Assembly: GCF_902804485.1 (NCBI RefSeq)
Contig: NZ_CADCST010000085.1
Coordinates: 1-64,000 of the forward strand
Direction of reading: 5' to 3'
DNA from: Flavobacterium collinsii
GTDB lineage: Bacteria; Bacteroidota; Bacteroidia; Flavobacteriales; Flavobacteriaceae
Length of the DNA: 64,000 nucleotides
Position 1 is the first letter of the stretch, and each line of letters begins with the position of its first letter. A program made the position numbers and the translations under genes. Below, in pieces: positions 51,764 through 61,367 of the stretch. The notes under the pieces were generated by a model. The model did not search any database and was not told where the DNA came from. It saw only the letters and a list, made by a program, of their open reading frames with translations.

Positions 51764-53044
51764 TTAATTACCAATAGCTATGGTGTTGTTTACGTTCATT
51801 CTAAAGTCTGGATTTCCTTTGATATTGGGCGTTGCAAACAATTCGCTGTTTTTGATTTTGGTAAAATTAATATCAAAAAGAGGATTGCTGTAAAAACTTT
51901 GAATTGCAGGATTTGCGCCGCCGGCTTCACTTGTAATTCCGCCATTGCAATTGTTAACGATTAAGTTTTTGAAGGTAATTTTGGCTAAATTGATTTCTCC
52001 GTTTCCAATATTTCCTTCTAATAAAACAAAAGGAGTAAATCCGGAAACAATACTGTTGGTTAAGTTAAAAAAGCTATTTTCTCTAACATAAATCGATTCT
52101 CGCACAAGGCCCTGATTGTTTTCTTCCAAATTTACCAGAGTAATATTGTTTGCATTTATTTTGGTTAATTTTTTACTCATATCGGTATTTCCTATTTTGT
52201 CATAAGAGTCAACTTCGAAACATCTCGAGCCTGAAATATCTGATGAAAAGGGATGACGAATGGCTATACTGTTGTTGATGTTGATTTGCGCCCCTTGGGT
52301 AAAATCAAAATCGTCATCGGTAGTCCTGTAAGAAACCAGATTGTTCATATTTAAATCTCCTCCATAGCATTCGAAAGAATCATCATTGGAGTAACTAATC
52401 TGAATGTTGCTTAAAATTGTTTTTCTCCCTACTCCGGCAAGCGAAAGTCCGTTAAGTTCTTTTGCAGCGCTTAGTTTTCTGCCGGAATATTCAATACGTA
52501 CATATTTTAAAATTCCCGAGTTATCTTCGGCATCCTGACCTCCGTAATGGTTTAACATTGGTTCCAGATCAAAAGGAAGGACATGTATTCCTCCTAAGGT
52601 ATTAATTGGAGCTTTTCCCAGAATGATGATTCCACCCCAGTCTCCCGGTTTTCTTTCTAAAATTTCTTTGTTGGAAGTAAAAACGATTGGATCTGTTTCG
52701 AGACCTTCGGCCACAATTTTTGATCCGTTGGTAATAACCAAAGTTCCGCATGTTTTGTCATCTCCTCTTATTACTGTACCGGGTTCTATCGATAGTACGG
52801 CGTTATTGGTTACATAAACAACTCCAACTAATTGATATGTATTGCGTTTAAGAAGTTTGGTGTCTTTATTGATGGTTCCTGCTATGATGTTTGTAGCTTC
52901 GCTATATTCGGTATTCGCAGGTTTAAAATTGGTCCAGTTGTTCATCCAGTTTGAGTTACCAAAAATTCCTTTAGGCTGCTGCTGTGCCTGTAGGAAAAAA
53001 GAACTTAGAAGAGTGATGATTGCAAGTTGTATTTTTGTTTTCAT
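51764..53044 (-). CDS. Secreted right-handed beta-helix protein
   Basis: The 426-residue protein has a signal peptide (about 1-20, ending LQAQ). It has the pattern VLSIEPGTVIRGDDKTCGTL, GDWGGIIILGKAP and LKYVRIEYSG, and Asn/Ser-rich beta-helix turns (SNIQISYSNDDSFECYGGD), as in a family of exported parallel beta-helix proteins common in Flavobacteria. It carries no T9SS sorting domain at its C-terminus. It is on the same strand as the trp operon, but its start is over 1.3 kb upstream of the trp promoter. Function is unknown. Confidence 0.82.
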   Translation of the reverse strand: MKTKIQLAIITLLSSFFLQAQQQPKGIFGNSNWMNNWTNFKPANTEYSEATNIIAGTINKDTKLLKRNTYQLVGVVYVTNNAVLSIEPGTVIRGDDKTCGTLVITNGSKIVAEGLETDPIVFTSNKEILERKPGDWGGIIILGKAPINTLGGIHVLPFDLEPMLNHYGGQDAEDNSGILKYVRIEYSGRKLSAAKELNGLSLAGVGRKTILSNIQISYSNDDSFECYGGDLNMNNLVSYRTTDDDFDFTQGAQININNSIAIRHPFSSDISGSRCFEVDSYDKIGNTDMSKKLTKINANNITLVNLEENNQGLVRESIYVRENSFFNLTNSIVSGFTPFVLLEGNIGNGEINLAKITFKNLIVNNCNGGITSEAGGANPAIQSFYSNPLFDINFTKIKNSELFATPNIKGNPDFRMNVNNTIAIGN

Positions 53045-53184
53045 AACTATGATTTTGATTTCTAGTTTTTGATTTTTAATAAGTTCAAAAGTAGAAGGCC
53101 AATGTTAATCAAAGTCCTGAATGGTATTACGAAAGCGTTAGGGGAATATTATGAATGTTATTTGTTTGGGAAAAATGTAAAAAT

Positions 53185-53215
53185 AAACCCCAATAGTGTT
53201 AAACTATTGGGGTTT
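53185..53215 (-). terminator. Terminator of the YceI gene
   Basis: A 13-bp stem (53185-53197 with 53203-53215) with a five-base loop and a T-rich tail on the minus strand. Confidence 0.83.
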
Positions 53216-53251
53216 TTCTTATAATAATAAGAATTGCTGTTTTTTATGCTA

Positions 53252-53818
53252 TTAGAATTTTAAAGCTACAGTCAATTCAAATTCGTCATTGATAGTTTTG
53301 TCTCCTAAGTTTTGGAAGAAGTTACCAGAGTTGTATTTGATGTCGTATTTAGTTCTGTCAACTTTGAAAGCTGTTGTAGCAGTATTTCCTTTCACAGCGA
53401 TATCAAAAGTTACAGGTTTAGTGATTCCTTTTATAGTTAAATCAGCAGTTACTGTGTAAACATCAGTTGATTTTGCTCCGATATTTTTGAAAACTAATTT
53501 TGCAGTTGGGAATTTGTCAGTTCCAAAGAAATCGTCAGCTTTTAAGTGACCGTTTAATTTTCCTTGGTACTCTCCTGTTAAATCTGTTGCTGTTAATGAA
53601 GTCATATCAACAGTAAAGCTTCCTCCAACTAACTTTTTCCCTTTGAAAACTACAGCTCCTTCTTTGAAGTTTACTGTTCCTGAGTGCTCTCCGGTTACTT
53701 TTTTACCTACCCATTTGATCGAACTTGCTTTTACGTCGATTTTTTTAGTTTGTGCGTTTACTGAAACGCTAGCTACTGCTACGAATAATGCTATTGCAAT
53801 TGTTTTTAAATTTTTCAT
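53252..53818 (-). CDS. Periplasmic YceI family protein
   Basis: The 188-residue protein has a signal peptide (about 1-22, ending VNAQ) and a YceI lipocalin-like fold with IKWVGKKVTGEHSGTVNF and the FFGTDKFPTAKLVF segment. Such proteins bind polyisoprenoids or amphiphiles. It lies 31 bases after the nitroreductase gene in the MarR-nitroreductase-YceI cluster. Confidence 0.93.
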   Translation of the reverse strand: MKNLKTIAIALFVAVASVSVNAQTKKIDVKASSIKWVGKKVTGEHSGTVNFKEGAVVFKGKKLVGGSFTVDMTSLTATDLTGEYQGKLNGHLKADDFFGTDKFPTAKLVFKNIGAKSTDVYTVTADLTIKGITKPVTFDIAVKGNTATTAFKVDRTKYDIKYNSGNFFQNLGDKTINDEFELTVALKF

Positions 53819-53849
53819 TTTGTTAAAATTGATTTTGGATTAATAATAA

Positions 53850-54482
53850 TTATATAGTGATAAATAAATTCTCGTGTGATTTTCTAACTTTTTTGTAGTG
53901 TTGAGCATCGTCTTCATTATGTCTGTAACCTACCGTTGCGATAACAGAAGCGTTTAAACCTAATTTGTCGAAACCTAAGATTTCATTGAAACTTGCTGGA
54001 TTAAAGCCTTCCATTGGAGTTGTGTCGATTTTTAATTCTGCAGCAGCACTTAATAAAGTTCCTAAAGCAATGTAAGTTTGTTTTGCTGTCCAGATGTTTT
54101 TAGCTTCTTGTGATAAGTTTGCAATTGTACCTTTCATCATGTCGCTGAATCCAGCTAAGGCGTCAGTAGGAAGGTTTCTTGTTTCGCTAATGTTTTTAAT
54201 ATAAGCATCAACAGATTCCGGTCCTGCATTTAAGTCGTTTGCGAAAATAAATAAATGTGAGGCATCTGTAATTTGCGTTTGCCCGTAAGCAGCAGCTTTT
54301 AATTTTTCTCTTATTTCCGGATTTTCTACGATAATAACTTTATAAGGTTGTAATCCGTATGAAGAAGCACTTAATCTAACGGCTTCTTTTAAAGTGTTTA
54401 AATCTTCGGATGATATTTTTTTTGTCGCATCAAATTTCTTTGTAGCATATCTCCAATTTAAATTGTCTAATAATGTACTCAT
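53850..54482 (-). CDS. NAD(P)H-dependent nitroreductase (NfsB-like)
   Basis: The 210-residue FMN enzyme has NWRYATKKFD near the N-terminus, the SSYGLQPYKVIIV region and IDTTPMEGFNP. It reduces quinones or nitroaromatics. It starts four bases after the MarR stop, so both belong to one transcript. Confidence 0.93.
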   Translation of the reverse strand: MSTLLDNLNWRYATKKFDATKKISSEDLNTLKEAVRLSASSYGLQPYKVIIVENPEIREKLKAAAYGQTQITDASHLFIFANDLNAGPESVDAYIKNISETRNLPTDALAGFSDMMKGTIANLSQEAKNIWTAKQTYIALGTLLSAAAELKIDTTPMEGFNPASFNEILGFDKLGLNASVIATVGYRHNEDDAQHYKKVRKSHENLFITI

Positions 54483-54486
54483 AATT

Positions 54487-54948
54487 TTAATTTTGTTGGG
54501 TTCTGTATTTTTCTAATAATTGATTTAATAATTCTAATTCTTCAGGACTTATATTCTCAGCAAATGCGCGCTCGTGTTCATCTACCTTCGGATCTAATTC
54601 TTTTAGTACGTCTAATCCTTTTTGAGTGATTAGAACTTCTATTTTTCGTCGGTTGTTAGGGCAAACATTTCTGGTAACAAAATCTTTTAATAATAGTTTG
54701 TCTACTAATCGGGTTGTGTTACTTGTTTTGGCCAACATACGCTCCTGTATCACACACATATTAGCAGGATTTCCTTTTTGTCCTCTTAATATACGCAGTA
54801 CATTATATTGTTCCCCGGATAGATCATACGGTTTTATCAACTCGTTGAAATGATCCTGAATCACGTTTTGCGTGTACATGATATTTAGAATAACTTTTTT
54901 CGCATTATCCATCTTAACTGTACTTTTTATAACCTCTTCAATTGTCAT
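54487..54948 (-). CDS. MarR family transcriptional regulator
   Basis: The 153-residue regulator has a winged helix: QYNVLRILRGQKGNPANMCV, SNTTRLVDKLLLKDFVTRNV and the beta wing CPNNRRKIEVLIT. The start is the ATG at 54948. Two copies of TTGTATATACAA upstream are its likely operators. It probably represses itself, nitroreductase and YceI and responds to a redox or phenolic ligand. Confidence 0.92.
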   Translation of the reverse strand: MTIEEVIKSTVKMDNAKKVILNIMYTQNVIQDHFNELIKPYDLSGEQYNVLRILRGQKGNPANMCVIQERMLAKTSNTTRLVDKLLLKDFVTRNVCPNNRRKIEVLITQKGLDVLKELDPKVDEHERAFAENISPEELELLNQLLEKYRTQQN

Positions 54949-54963
54949 AGTCGTAAGTGTATA

Positions 54964-55008
54964 ATTTGTATATACAAATGTATGCACTTTTGATTGTTGT
55001 ATATACAA
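54964..55008. promoter_or_regulatory. Two palindromic MarR operators
   Basis: A 16-bp palindrome at 54964-54979 and a 12-bp palindrome at 54997-55008 share the core TTGTATATACAA. The cores are 31 bases apart, about three helical turns. A -7-like TACATTTG lies on the minus strand at 54975-54982, overlapping the first. The rest of the gap to 55276 shows no gene. Confidence 0.8.
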
Positions 55009-55276
55009 ATGTCATGTTAAATTTTTGTTAATTGAAGCATTGTGTGTTTTATAGTTATACAAACCCTGTAGAGTTACTGTAAAAGTACTACAATTTTTAT
55101 TTGAAAAATTGATTTTTTAAAGTTTAATGATTTTTTAAAGATTGAATTATCAGTCTCTTAGACAAAAATCCAGACCAGACAGGTCTTTAAAGTGTGTATG
55201 GTTTCTCGTATTGCAGGTATTCGACCCATATCTGTTTTAATTTAAAAAAACTGAATTTAGCTTAGAATATGCGGCG

Positions 55277-56008
55277 TTAATTAAGTAATAGGTATAATAA
55301 TGCAGCTAAACTTGCTCCAATTATTGGGCCTACAATCGGAATCCAGGCGTAACTCCAATTGCTGCTTCCTTTTATAGGAAGGATTGCGTGCATAATTCTC
55401 GGTCCAAGATCTCTAGCTGGATTAATGGCATAACCTGTTGTACCTCCCAGGGATAGGCCAATTACCCACACAACTATTGCAACAGGAAGCGCACCAATGG
55501 TTCCTAAACCTATTGTTGCATTTGGATCTGTGGCTATTTGCAGGTTGGGTCCGGCAATATAAAAAATGGAAAAAATCAGGACAAAAGTTGCAATTATTTC
55601 ACTGATTAGGTTTGATAAATTGTTTTTGATGGCCGGAGATGTAGAGAAACAAGCAAATTTGGCATTTTCATCTTCAGTTGCAGCAAAATGGTCTTTATGT
55701 GAGAGCCATACCAAAAAGGCGCCTAACATGGCTCCAATCATTTGAGCAAGTATATAGGAGGGAACTAAGTTCCAATTGAATTTTCCGATAAGAGCCAAAC
55801 CAAGTGTGACAATAGGATTTAAATGTGCCCCGCTAACTGGCCCTGCAATAAGTACGCCTGTAAAAACGGCAAATGCCCAGGCTGTGGTGATAACCATCCA
55901 GCCTGAATTGTTTCCTTTTGTATCTTTCAGGACGACGTTTGCAACGACGCCATTACCTAGTAAAATCATTATCATTGTGCCTAAAATTTCTGCTGTAAAA
56001 GGTGCCAT
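55277..56008 (-). CDS. glpF: Glycerol facilitator / aquaglyceroporin
   Basis: The 243-residue protein has six helices and two pore motifs: HLNPIVT (NPI instead of NPA) near residue 64, and INPARDLGPR. The Asp after the second motif (NPARD) is typical of glycerol facilitators. The start at the ATG 56008 is 22 bases after glpK. It admits glycerol for GlpK. Confidence 0.93.
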   Translation of the reverse strand: MAPFTAEILGTMIMILLGNGVVANVVLKDTKGNNSGWMVITTAWAFAVFTGVLIAGPVSGAHLNPIVTLGLALIGKFNWNLVPSYILAQMIGAMLGAFLVWLSHKDHFAATEDENAKFACFSTSPAIKNNLSNLISEIIATFVLIFSIFYIAGPNLQIATDPNATIGLGTIGALPVAIVVWVIGLSLGGTTGYAINPARDLGPRIMHAILPIKGSSNWSYAWIPIVGPIIGASLAALLYLLLN

Positions 56009-56030
56009 GTTCTGCTGTGTTTTAATTGTT

Positions 56031-57527
56031 TTATTCGTCGATCCAGTCTGATGCGCGCCCAACGGCCTTATCCCAGTTTTTTACCAATTTATTTACTTCT
56101 TGTTTTGGCATTTTTGGAGAAAATACGCGATCTATTGACCATTGTTCTTTCAAATCATCCAGGTTTGACCAGTATCCTACAGCAAGTCCTGCCAAATATG
56201 CCGCGCCTAAAGCTGTTGTTTCGAGTGTTTTTGGTCTTGTAACGCTTTTTCCATAAATGTCGGATTGAAATTGCATTAGTAAATTATTTGTAGCAGCTCC
56301 GCCGTCAACTCTTAGTTCTTTTCCTTTTCCTCCAAAATCTGCTTCCATAGCTTTTAGCAAATCATTTACCTGATAAGCAATTCCTTCTAAAGTGGCTCGG
56401 GCGATATGCCCATTGGTAGTCCCTCTTGTTATTCCAAGAATTGCACCTCTGGCATATTGATCCCAATGTGGAGCTCCTAAACCAGTTAGTGCCGGAACAA
56501 AATAGACACCTCCGTTATCAGGAACACTCGCCGCCAGACTTTCTATTTCTTCTGATTTGTTAATCATTTTTGCTCCATCTCTTAACCATTGTACAGCTGC
56601 GCCACCAACAAAAACACTTCCTTCTAAAGCATAGGTTGTTTTACCATTAATTTTCCAGGCTACAGTGGTCAATAAATTGTTGGTGGAACGAATTGGTTTT
56701 TCCCCCGTATTCATTAACACAAAACAACCTGTTCCGTAAGTATTCTTTATCATTCCTGAAGTTGTGCATAGCTGACCAAAAAGAGCTGCTTGCTGGTCCC
56801 CTGCAACACCGGCGATAGGAATTTTTGTTGAAAATAGGGTAGTGGAGCTTTCGCCATAAATGGTACTGCTTTCTTTTACTTCAGGTAGCATGGCTCTTGG
56901 GATATCAAACAATTCTAATAATTCATTATCCCATTCTAAGGTATTGATGTTGAATAATAAAGTTCTACTAGCATTAGAAACATCGGTCATAAATAATTTA
57001 CCTCGGGTCAGTTTCCATATGAGCCAGGTGTCTACGGTTCCAAAACAAAGTTTTCCTTGTTCTGCTTTTTCTCGTGCTCCCGGAACGTTATCCAGGATCC
57101 ATTTTACTTTTGTTCCGGAAAAATAGGCATCCAGAATTAATCCTGTTTTGGTCTGAATCATTTCGGCATGTCCTTGTGCTTTTAATTCGTCACAGTATTT
57201 TGCTGTTCTGCGATCTTGCCAAACAATAGCATTGTAAATAGGTTCACTTGTTTCCCGATCCCAAACAATAGTAGTTTCTCGTTGATTGGTTATTCCAATT
57301 GCAGCTATTTCTCTTCCGGATATTCCCACTTTAGCAATTGCTTCTGCAGCGACACTAATTTGAGAAGACCAGATTTCGTTTGGGTTATGTTCGACCCATC
57401 CTGGTTTTGGAAAAATCTGTTTAAAAGCTTTTTGAGAAATGCTAACAATTTCTCCTCCATGATTAAAGACTATAGCTCTGGAAGAAGTTGTTCCTTGATC
57501 AAGTGCCAGAATTAGTTTATTTTGCAT
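56031..57527 (-). CDS. glpK: Glycerol kinase
   Basis: The 498-residue FGGY kinase has [15 protein letters not shown] at the start, [13 protein letters not shown] in the middle and [16 protein letters not shown]. It makes glycerol 3-phosphate, which the upstream glpD product oxidises. It is 29 bases from glpD. Confidence 0.96.
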   Translation of the reverse strand: MQNKLILALDQGTTSSRAIVFNHGGEIVSISQKAFKQIFPKPGWVEHNPNEIWSSQISVAAEAIAKVGISGREIAAIGITNQRETTIVWDRETSEPIYNAIVWQDRRTAKYCDELKAQGHAEMIQTKTGLILDAYFSGTKVKWILDNVPGAREKAEQGKLCFGTVDTWLIWKLTRGKLFMTDVSNASRTLLFNINTLEWDNELLELFDIPRAMLPEVKESSTIYGESSTTLFSTKIPIAGVAGDQQAALFGQLCTTSGMIKNTYGTGCFVLMNTGEKPIRSTNNLLTTVAWKINGKTTYALEGSVFVGGAAVQWLRDGAKMINKSEEIESLAASVPDNGGVYFVPALTGLGAPHWDQYARGAILGITRGTTNGHIARATLEGIAYQVNDLLKAMEADFGGKGKELRVDGGAATNNLLMQFQSDIYGKSVTRPKTLETTALGAAYLAGLAVGYWSNLDDLKEQWSIDRVFSPKMPKQEVNKLVKNWDKAVGRASDWIDE

Positions 57528-57556
57528 GACTTATATTTTCTTAAGTTGATAATGGT

Positions 57557-59134
57557 CTATTGAAATTCTTTTAGAAGAAAACCTCTTGCAATTACGTGGA
57601 AGGTTGTAATTTCTCTATGTATCCAGGTTTCGTCATGTCCCAGTTCTTTTGCCAGTAATCGTGCTACTTTTTCAGATGATTGAATTGCAGCTCTTGCGTC
57701 TAAGAATAATAACCGGACACGTCTTGCTAAAACGTCGTCAACTGTTCTGGCCATTTCGTATCGAATAGCCCAGGCGACTTCGGCCATTATAAATTCGTAA
57801 TCCGAATGTAGTTTTTCTTTTAATTCAGGTTCATTTTGTTGTAATTCGAGTATTTTAGGAATATCTGAACCATAAATATATAAATGATTCATTCGGTCTA
57901 AATTTGTAGTCACTTGGTTTCCATGAATGGGAAGTTGCTCGGTATTGCAGGCTTTTTTAGGTAATTTGCCTATTTTGATTGCTTTATCGATGATATCTTC
58001 GGCAATTTTTCTGTAAGTAGTCCATTTTCCTCCCGTAATCGTTATTAAGCCAGTTTCCGAAACAATAATTTTATGACTTCGTGAAACTTCTTTGGTACTT
58101 TTCCCCTCTTCTTCAGGAGCTGCCAAAGGGCGTAAACCTGCGAAAACAGATAAAACGTCAGCTCTCGTAGGTTTTTTCGCCAGAAAACGTTGAGCAGTCT
58201 CCAAAACAAATTCGATTTCACTTTCGAGAGCAATAGGTTCAAGACTGTGTTTTCTAATTAACGTATCAGTTGTTCCTACTACAATTCTATTATGCCATGG
58301 CACTGCAAATAAAACTCGTCCGTCACTGGTTTTTGGAATCATCAAGGCTTGATCAGTTGGTAAAAAGGATTTATCAAATACGAGATGAATTCCTTGGCTT
58401 GGAACTATATATTTCTTGTAAACTTTGTCGTTTAGTTTCATGATGGCATTTGTAAAAACTCCGGTTGCGTTAATAATGGCCGTGCCTTTTATATCATACT
58501 TGTGACCTGTTTCATGGTCTATTGCTTCAATGCCAATAATTTGATTATGATCGTCTTTTAGTAAGTTTACAACTTTAGAATAATTTAAAAGGCAAGCCCC
58601 TTTTTCTACTGCAGTTTGGGCAATGTTTATAGCCATGCGTGAATCGTCAAATTGACCGTCGTGATAAATAACACCACTTACCAGACCTTTTTCTTCGACG
58701 GTAGGAAGCATTTCAATTGTTTTTTTCTTTGAAATATATTTTGAAGCTCCTAAGCTCAAACGTCCTGCGAGTAAATCATAAATGGTCAATCCGATCGTAT
58801 AAAAATAACCACCCCACCAGTTGTAGTTTGGGATAACAAAAGATTGATTTTTAACTAAATGTCCTGCGTTTTTCGCCAATAAGCCTCTCTCTTTTAAGGC
58901 TTCTCTGACTAAGTGAATGTCACCTTGTTCCAAATAGCGAACTCCACCATGTACTAATTTGGTACTTCTGCTTGAGGTTCCTTTTGCAAAATCTACTGCT
59001 TCAAGTAAGATCGTTTTGTATCCTCTGCTTGCGGCATCAAGAGCAGTTCCAAGACCGCTTGCACCCCCACCAATTATAATTACATCCCACTTCTCCGTGT
59101 TTTTTAATTGCGTCAATTGTTCCGAGCGTTTCAT
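57557..59134 (-). CDS. glpD: Glycerol-3-phosphate dehydrogenase (FAD)
   Basis: The 525-residue flavoenzyme has the dinucleotide motif DVIIIGGGASGLGTALDAA, the SSRSTKLVHGGVRYLE segment, and the C-terminal DAO_C domain. It oxidises glycerol 3-phosphate and passes electrons to the quinone pool. It is the first gene of glpDKF; no repressor gene is adjacent. Confidence 0.95.
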   Translation of the reverse strand: MKRSEQLTQLKNTEKWDVIIIGGGASGLGTALDAASRGYKTILLEAVDFAKGTSSRSTKLVHGGVRYLEQGDIHLVREALKERGLLAKNAGHLVKNQSFVIPNYNWWGGYFYTIGLTIYDLLAGRLSLGASKYISKKKTIEMLPTVEEKGLVSGVIYHDGQFDDSRMAINIAQTAVEKGACLLNYSKVVNLLKDDHNQIIGIEAIDHETGHKYDIKGTAIINATGVFTNAIMKLNDKVYKKYIVPSQGIHLVFDKSFLPTDQALMIPKTSDGRVLFAVPWHNRIVVGTTDTLIRKHSLEPIALESEIEFVLETAQRFLAKKPTRADVLSVFAGLRPLAAPEEEGKSTKEVSRSHKIIVSETGLITITGGKWTTYRKIAEDIIDKAIKIGKLPKKACNTEQLPIHGNQVTTNLDRMNHLYIYGSDIPKILELQQNEPELKEKLHSDYEFIMAEVAWAIRYEMARTVDDVLARRVRLLFLDARAAIQSSEKVARLLAKELGHDETWIHREITTFHVIARGFLLKEFQ

Positions 59135-59260
59135 ATAGCATCAGTTTGGTTGTTTTTGTAAGATTAGATCTTGTATTATAAACTTAATGAAACTAAACGA
59201 ATTGGAAGCAAAGTGAATCAATTATTTAAGTTTAATATTTATCTGGTTTTAAATTAAAGA

Positions 59261-59299
59261 AAAACACCCGTCAGATTTTTAAAACCTGACGGGTGTTTT
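59261..59299 (-). terminator. Terminator of the GNAT gene
   Basis: A 14-bp perfect stem (59261-59274 with 59286-59299), rich in CACCCGTCAG, has a T run in the minus direction. Confidence 0.85.
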
Positions 59300-59334
59300 G
59301 AGATTAGGATCAAATAATTTGAAATTCTGTGTCT

Positions 59335-59856
59335 TTACGCTAATTTTTTTTCATATGCCTTTCTAGCGGCTCCTCTAAAAAATACTTCGCCACAATACGT
59401 ATAATTTAATCTGTCTAAAATTTTCAACATCGGAATATTATCAAAATTCGTATCTACCTTTATACTGTATATATTATGTTCGATCGATAAAGTTTCTATT
59501 TTTTCAAATAGTTTTGTAGCAATACCTTTGCCTTTTGCCAATTTTGAAACTGCTACACGATGCACCACTGCATAATCGCCATTCGTAAGCCATTTACCTT
59601 CTATGGCTTCGTAGGCAGGTTCTTTGTCAAAAAGAATAGCTGCGTAAGATAAGATAGTGTTGTTTTCTGTCAGCACATAAGCATGGCCATTTTTTATGTC
59701 ATGCTCTATTGTTGTCTCATTAGGATAGCCATCCTGCCATTGTGTACTTCCGTCCAGACGCCTTTGTTCAATAGCATCTTGTAGGATACTCCATATTAGA
59801 GGTACTTCAGCAATATCAGCTTTTCTCAAAATTAAATTTTCTGTTGTGTCGCTCAT
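59335..59856 (-). CDS. GNAT family N-acetyltransferase
   Basis: The 173-residue protein has the acetyl-CoA motif HRVAVSKLAKGKGIATKLFE and MLKILDRLNYTYCGEV near the C-terminus. The substrate is unknown. The upstream 59888-59930 segment is one of two identical 43-bp repeats flanking the next gene. Confidence 0.92.
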   Translation of the reverse strand: MSDTTENLILRKADIAEVPLIWSILQDAIEQRRLDGSTQWQDGYPNETTIEHDIKNGHAYVLTENNTILSYAAILFDKEPAYEAIEGKWLTNGDYAVVHRVAVSKLAKGKGIATKLFEKIETLSIEHNIYSIKVDTNFDNIPMLKILDRLNYTYCGEVFFRGAARKAYEKKLA

Positions 59857-59887
59857 CTTTTAGGTATTAAACTATTAAATGGAAAAT

Positions 59888-59930
59888 TAATGAATTTGTC
59901 TTTAAAGAAACTATAAATTAAGATCAAGTA
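59888..59930. repeat. 43-bp direct repeat, copy 1
   Basis: This sequence is identical to 60776-60818. The two copies bracket the alpha/beta hydrolase gene. Confidence 0.9.
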
Positions 59931-59966
59931 GATCTTTCTGGTTAAACTTCTAATTTATGGAAGTTA

Positions 59967-60740
59967 TTATTCGTTTAAATACTTTTCAATACATGTATTT
60001 ATTATTTTACGTTCTTCTATTGTTGCGTCATTGTCCATGTCACTATGGTTGATAGGAGTGAATTGAACTGTCATTCCGTATTTTTGTTGTTCTTGTTCAG
60101 TCGGTAATACGCCTTCGTCTGCAGAATGGTTTTTGGAGCGTAACGTGTATACTATTGGGTGGTTAACTCTAGGAAGAGGCATTCTTCGATTGTCCATCGT
60201 TATTATTTTATAAACCAATTTAGGGTATTTACTTGCAAATAGAGCAGTCATATCCCCACCATTCGAATGACCAATTAGTGTTAAATGCTTAAAATCTAAT
60301 TCAGGCTTTAAGGTTTTAAATTCGTTTAAAACATATAGAATGTTGTCAGTGCCTCTTTCCCAATTTGGTTTTCTTGTAACTTTAAAATCTCCTTCCATTG
60401 CCAAAAGGGCATCGGTAGGTAATTCGTGCTGAAGACTAATAACAAAATATCCTTTTGAAGCTAAATTTTCTGTTAAATAAGAATAGATCATATTGTCTCC
60501 TCCTTTATTCTCTCCGTATCCATGACTAAAAATTATTATCTGTTGATTATTAATTTTGGAGTCTGTTTTTGGGCAAAAAATGGCGATCGGAATTTTACGA
60601 TTTCTCGATTTATCAAATAAAGTTAACGTATCAAGTTTAACAGGATACGTATTATGTGCTATTTGAGAGTTTGTTTTTTTGCTATTCGAGCAACTTATTA
60701 ATAGTAAACAAATTAAAATCTTAAAATATATTTTACTCAT
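59967..60740 (-). CDS. Alpha/beta hydrolase lipoprotein
   Basis: The 257-residue protein has a lipobox LLISC (Cys17) and a hydrolase fold: oxyanion region IFSHGYGENKGGD, nucleophile in LIGHSNGGD (GxSxG), and an acid and His near the end (NHSDMDND region). The start at ATG 60740 gives the proper lipoprotein signal. It may act on an ester or lipid in the periplasm. The gene is exactly flanked by 43-bp direct repeats. Confidence 0.88.
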   Translation of the reverse strand: MSKIYFKILICLLLISCSNSKKTNSQIAHNTYPVKLDTLTLFDKSRNRKIPIAIFCPKTDSKINNQQIIIFSHGYGENKGGDNMIYSYLTENLASKGYFVISLQHELPTDALLAMEGDFKVTRKPNWERGTDNILYVLNEFKTLKPELDFKHLTLIGHSNGGDMTALFASKYPKLVYKIITMDNRRMPLPRVNHPIVYTLRSKNHSADEGVLPTEQEQQKYGMTVQFTPINHSDMDNDATIEERKIINTCIEKYLNE

Positions 60741-60775
60741 TTTTTCGATATGTACAATATGGCTACGTAAAATAG

Positions 60776-60818
60776 TAATGAATTTGTCTTTAAAGAAACT
60801 ATAAATTAAGATCAAGTA
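60776..60818. repeat. 43-bp direct repeat, copy 2
   Basis: This sequence is identical to 59888-59930; the copies are 888 bases apart start to start. Confidence 0.9.
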
Positions 60819-60850
60819 AACCCGACATGTTTTTAAAATTTGTCGGGTTT
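60818..60850 (-). terminator. Terminator of the YeeE pair
   Basis: A 10-bp stem (60818-60827 with 60841-60850) around AAACCCGACA lies 27 bases past the DUF6691 stop. The T tract is weak. Confidence 0.65.
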
Positions 60851-60877
60851 GATCTGAATAATGTAGGGGTTAGAATA

Positions 60878-61357
60878 TTAATGAGGCAGTTTATCTTTAA
60901 TCAAACCATAAACCCAGGTTCCAAAAATAGCGCTTACTAAAGTCACTACAATTACAGTAACTCCAGTACCGATTTGAGCAAATAAGGGCCCTGGACAAGC
61001 TCCTGTAATAGCCCATCCAAAACCAAACATTAATCCACCATAAATTTGTCCTTTACTGAACGTTTTTGGTTGAATTTCTATTTTTTCTCCCTGTATGGTT
61101 TTAATGTTGAACTTTTTGATGATTTGTACTGATATAAGTCCAACTGCAACGGCACTTCCAATCACACCATACATAAAGAACGATTGCAGGTGAAACATTT
61201 CCTGAATACGAAACCAACTAATGATTTCGGCTTTTACGAATACAATTCCAAAAAAGATTCCAACAACAAGATATTTTAAGTTTGAGAAACCTGAATCTTT
61301 GATTTGACTTCCGTTGGTTCCTTCTGTATCGGTATTTTTATTTTCTAACTTGTTCAT
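60878..61357 (-). CDS. DUF6691/YeeE-like half transporter (C-terminal half)
   Basis: The 159-residue membrane protein has four helices and the conserved Cys in GFGWAITGACPGPLFAQIG. It complements the adjacent YeeE half: together they equal a full YeeE/TsuA-type thiosulfate importer. It begins ten bases after the other half. Confidence 0.9.
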   Translation of the reverse strand: MNKLENKNTDTEGTNGSQIKDSGFSNLKYLVVGIFFGIVFVKAEIISWFRIQEMFHLQSFFMYGVIGSAVAVGLISVQIIKKFNIKTIQGEKIEIQPKTFSKGQIYGGLMFGFGWAITGACPGPLFAQIGTGVTVIVVTLVSAIFGTWVYGLIKDKLPH

Positions 61358-61367
61358 TTTTGAAATT

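Noticed and set aside
55140..55260. A possible terminator or riboswitch 3' of glpF
   Set aside because: Only weak complementarity is visible and no T run follows.
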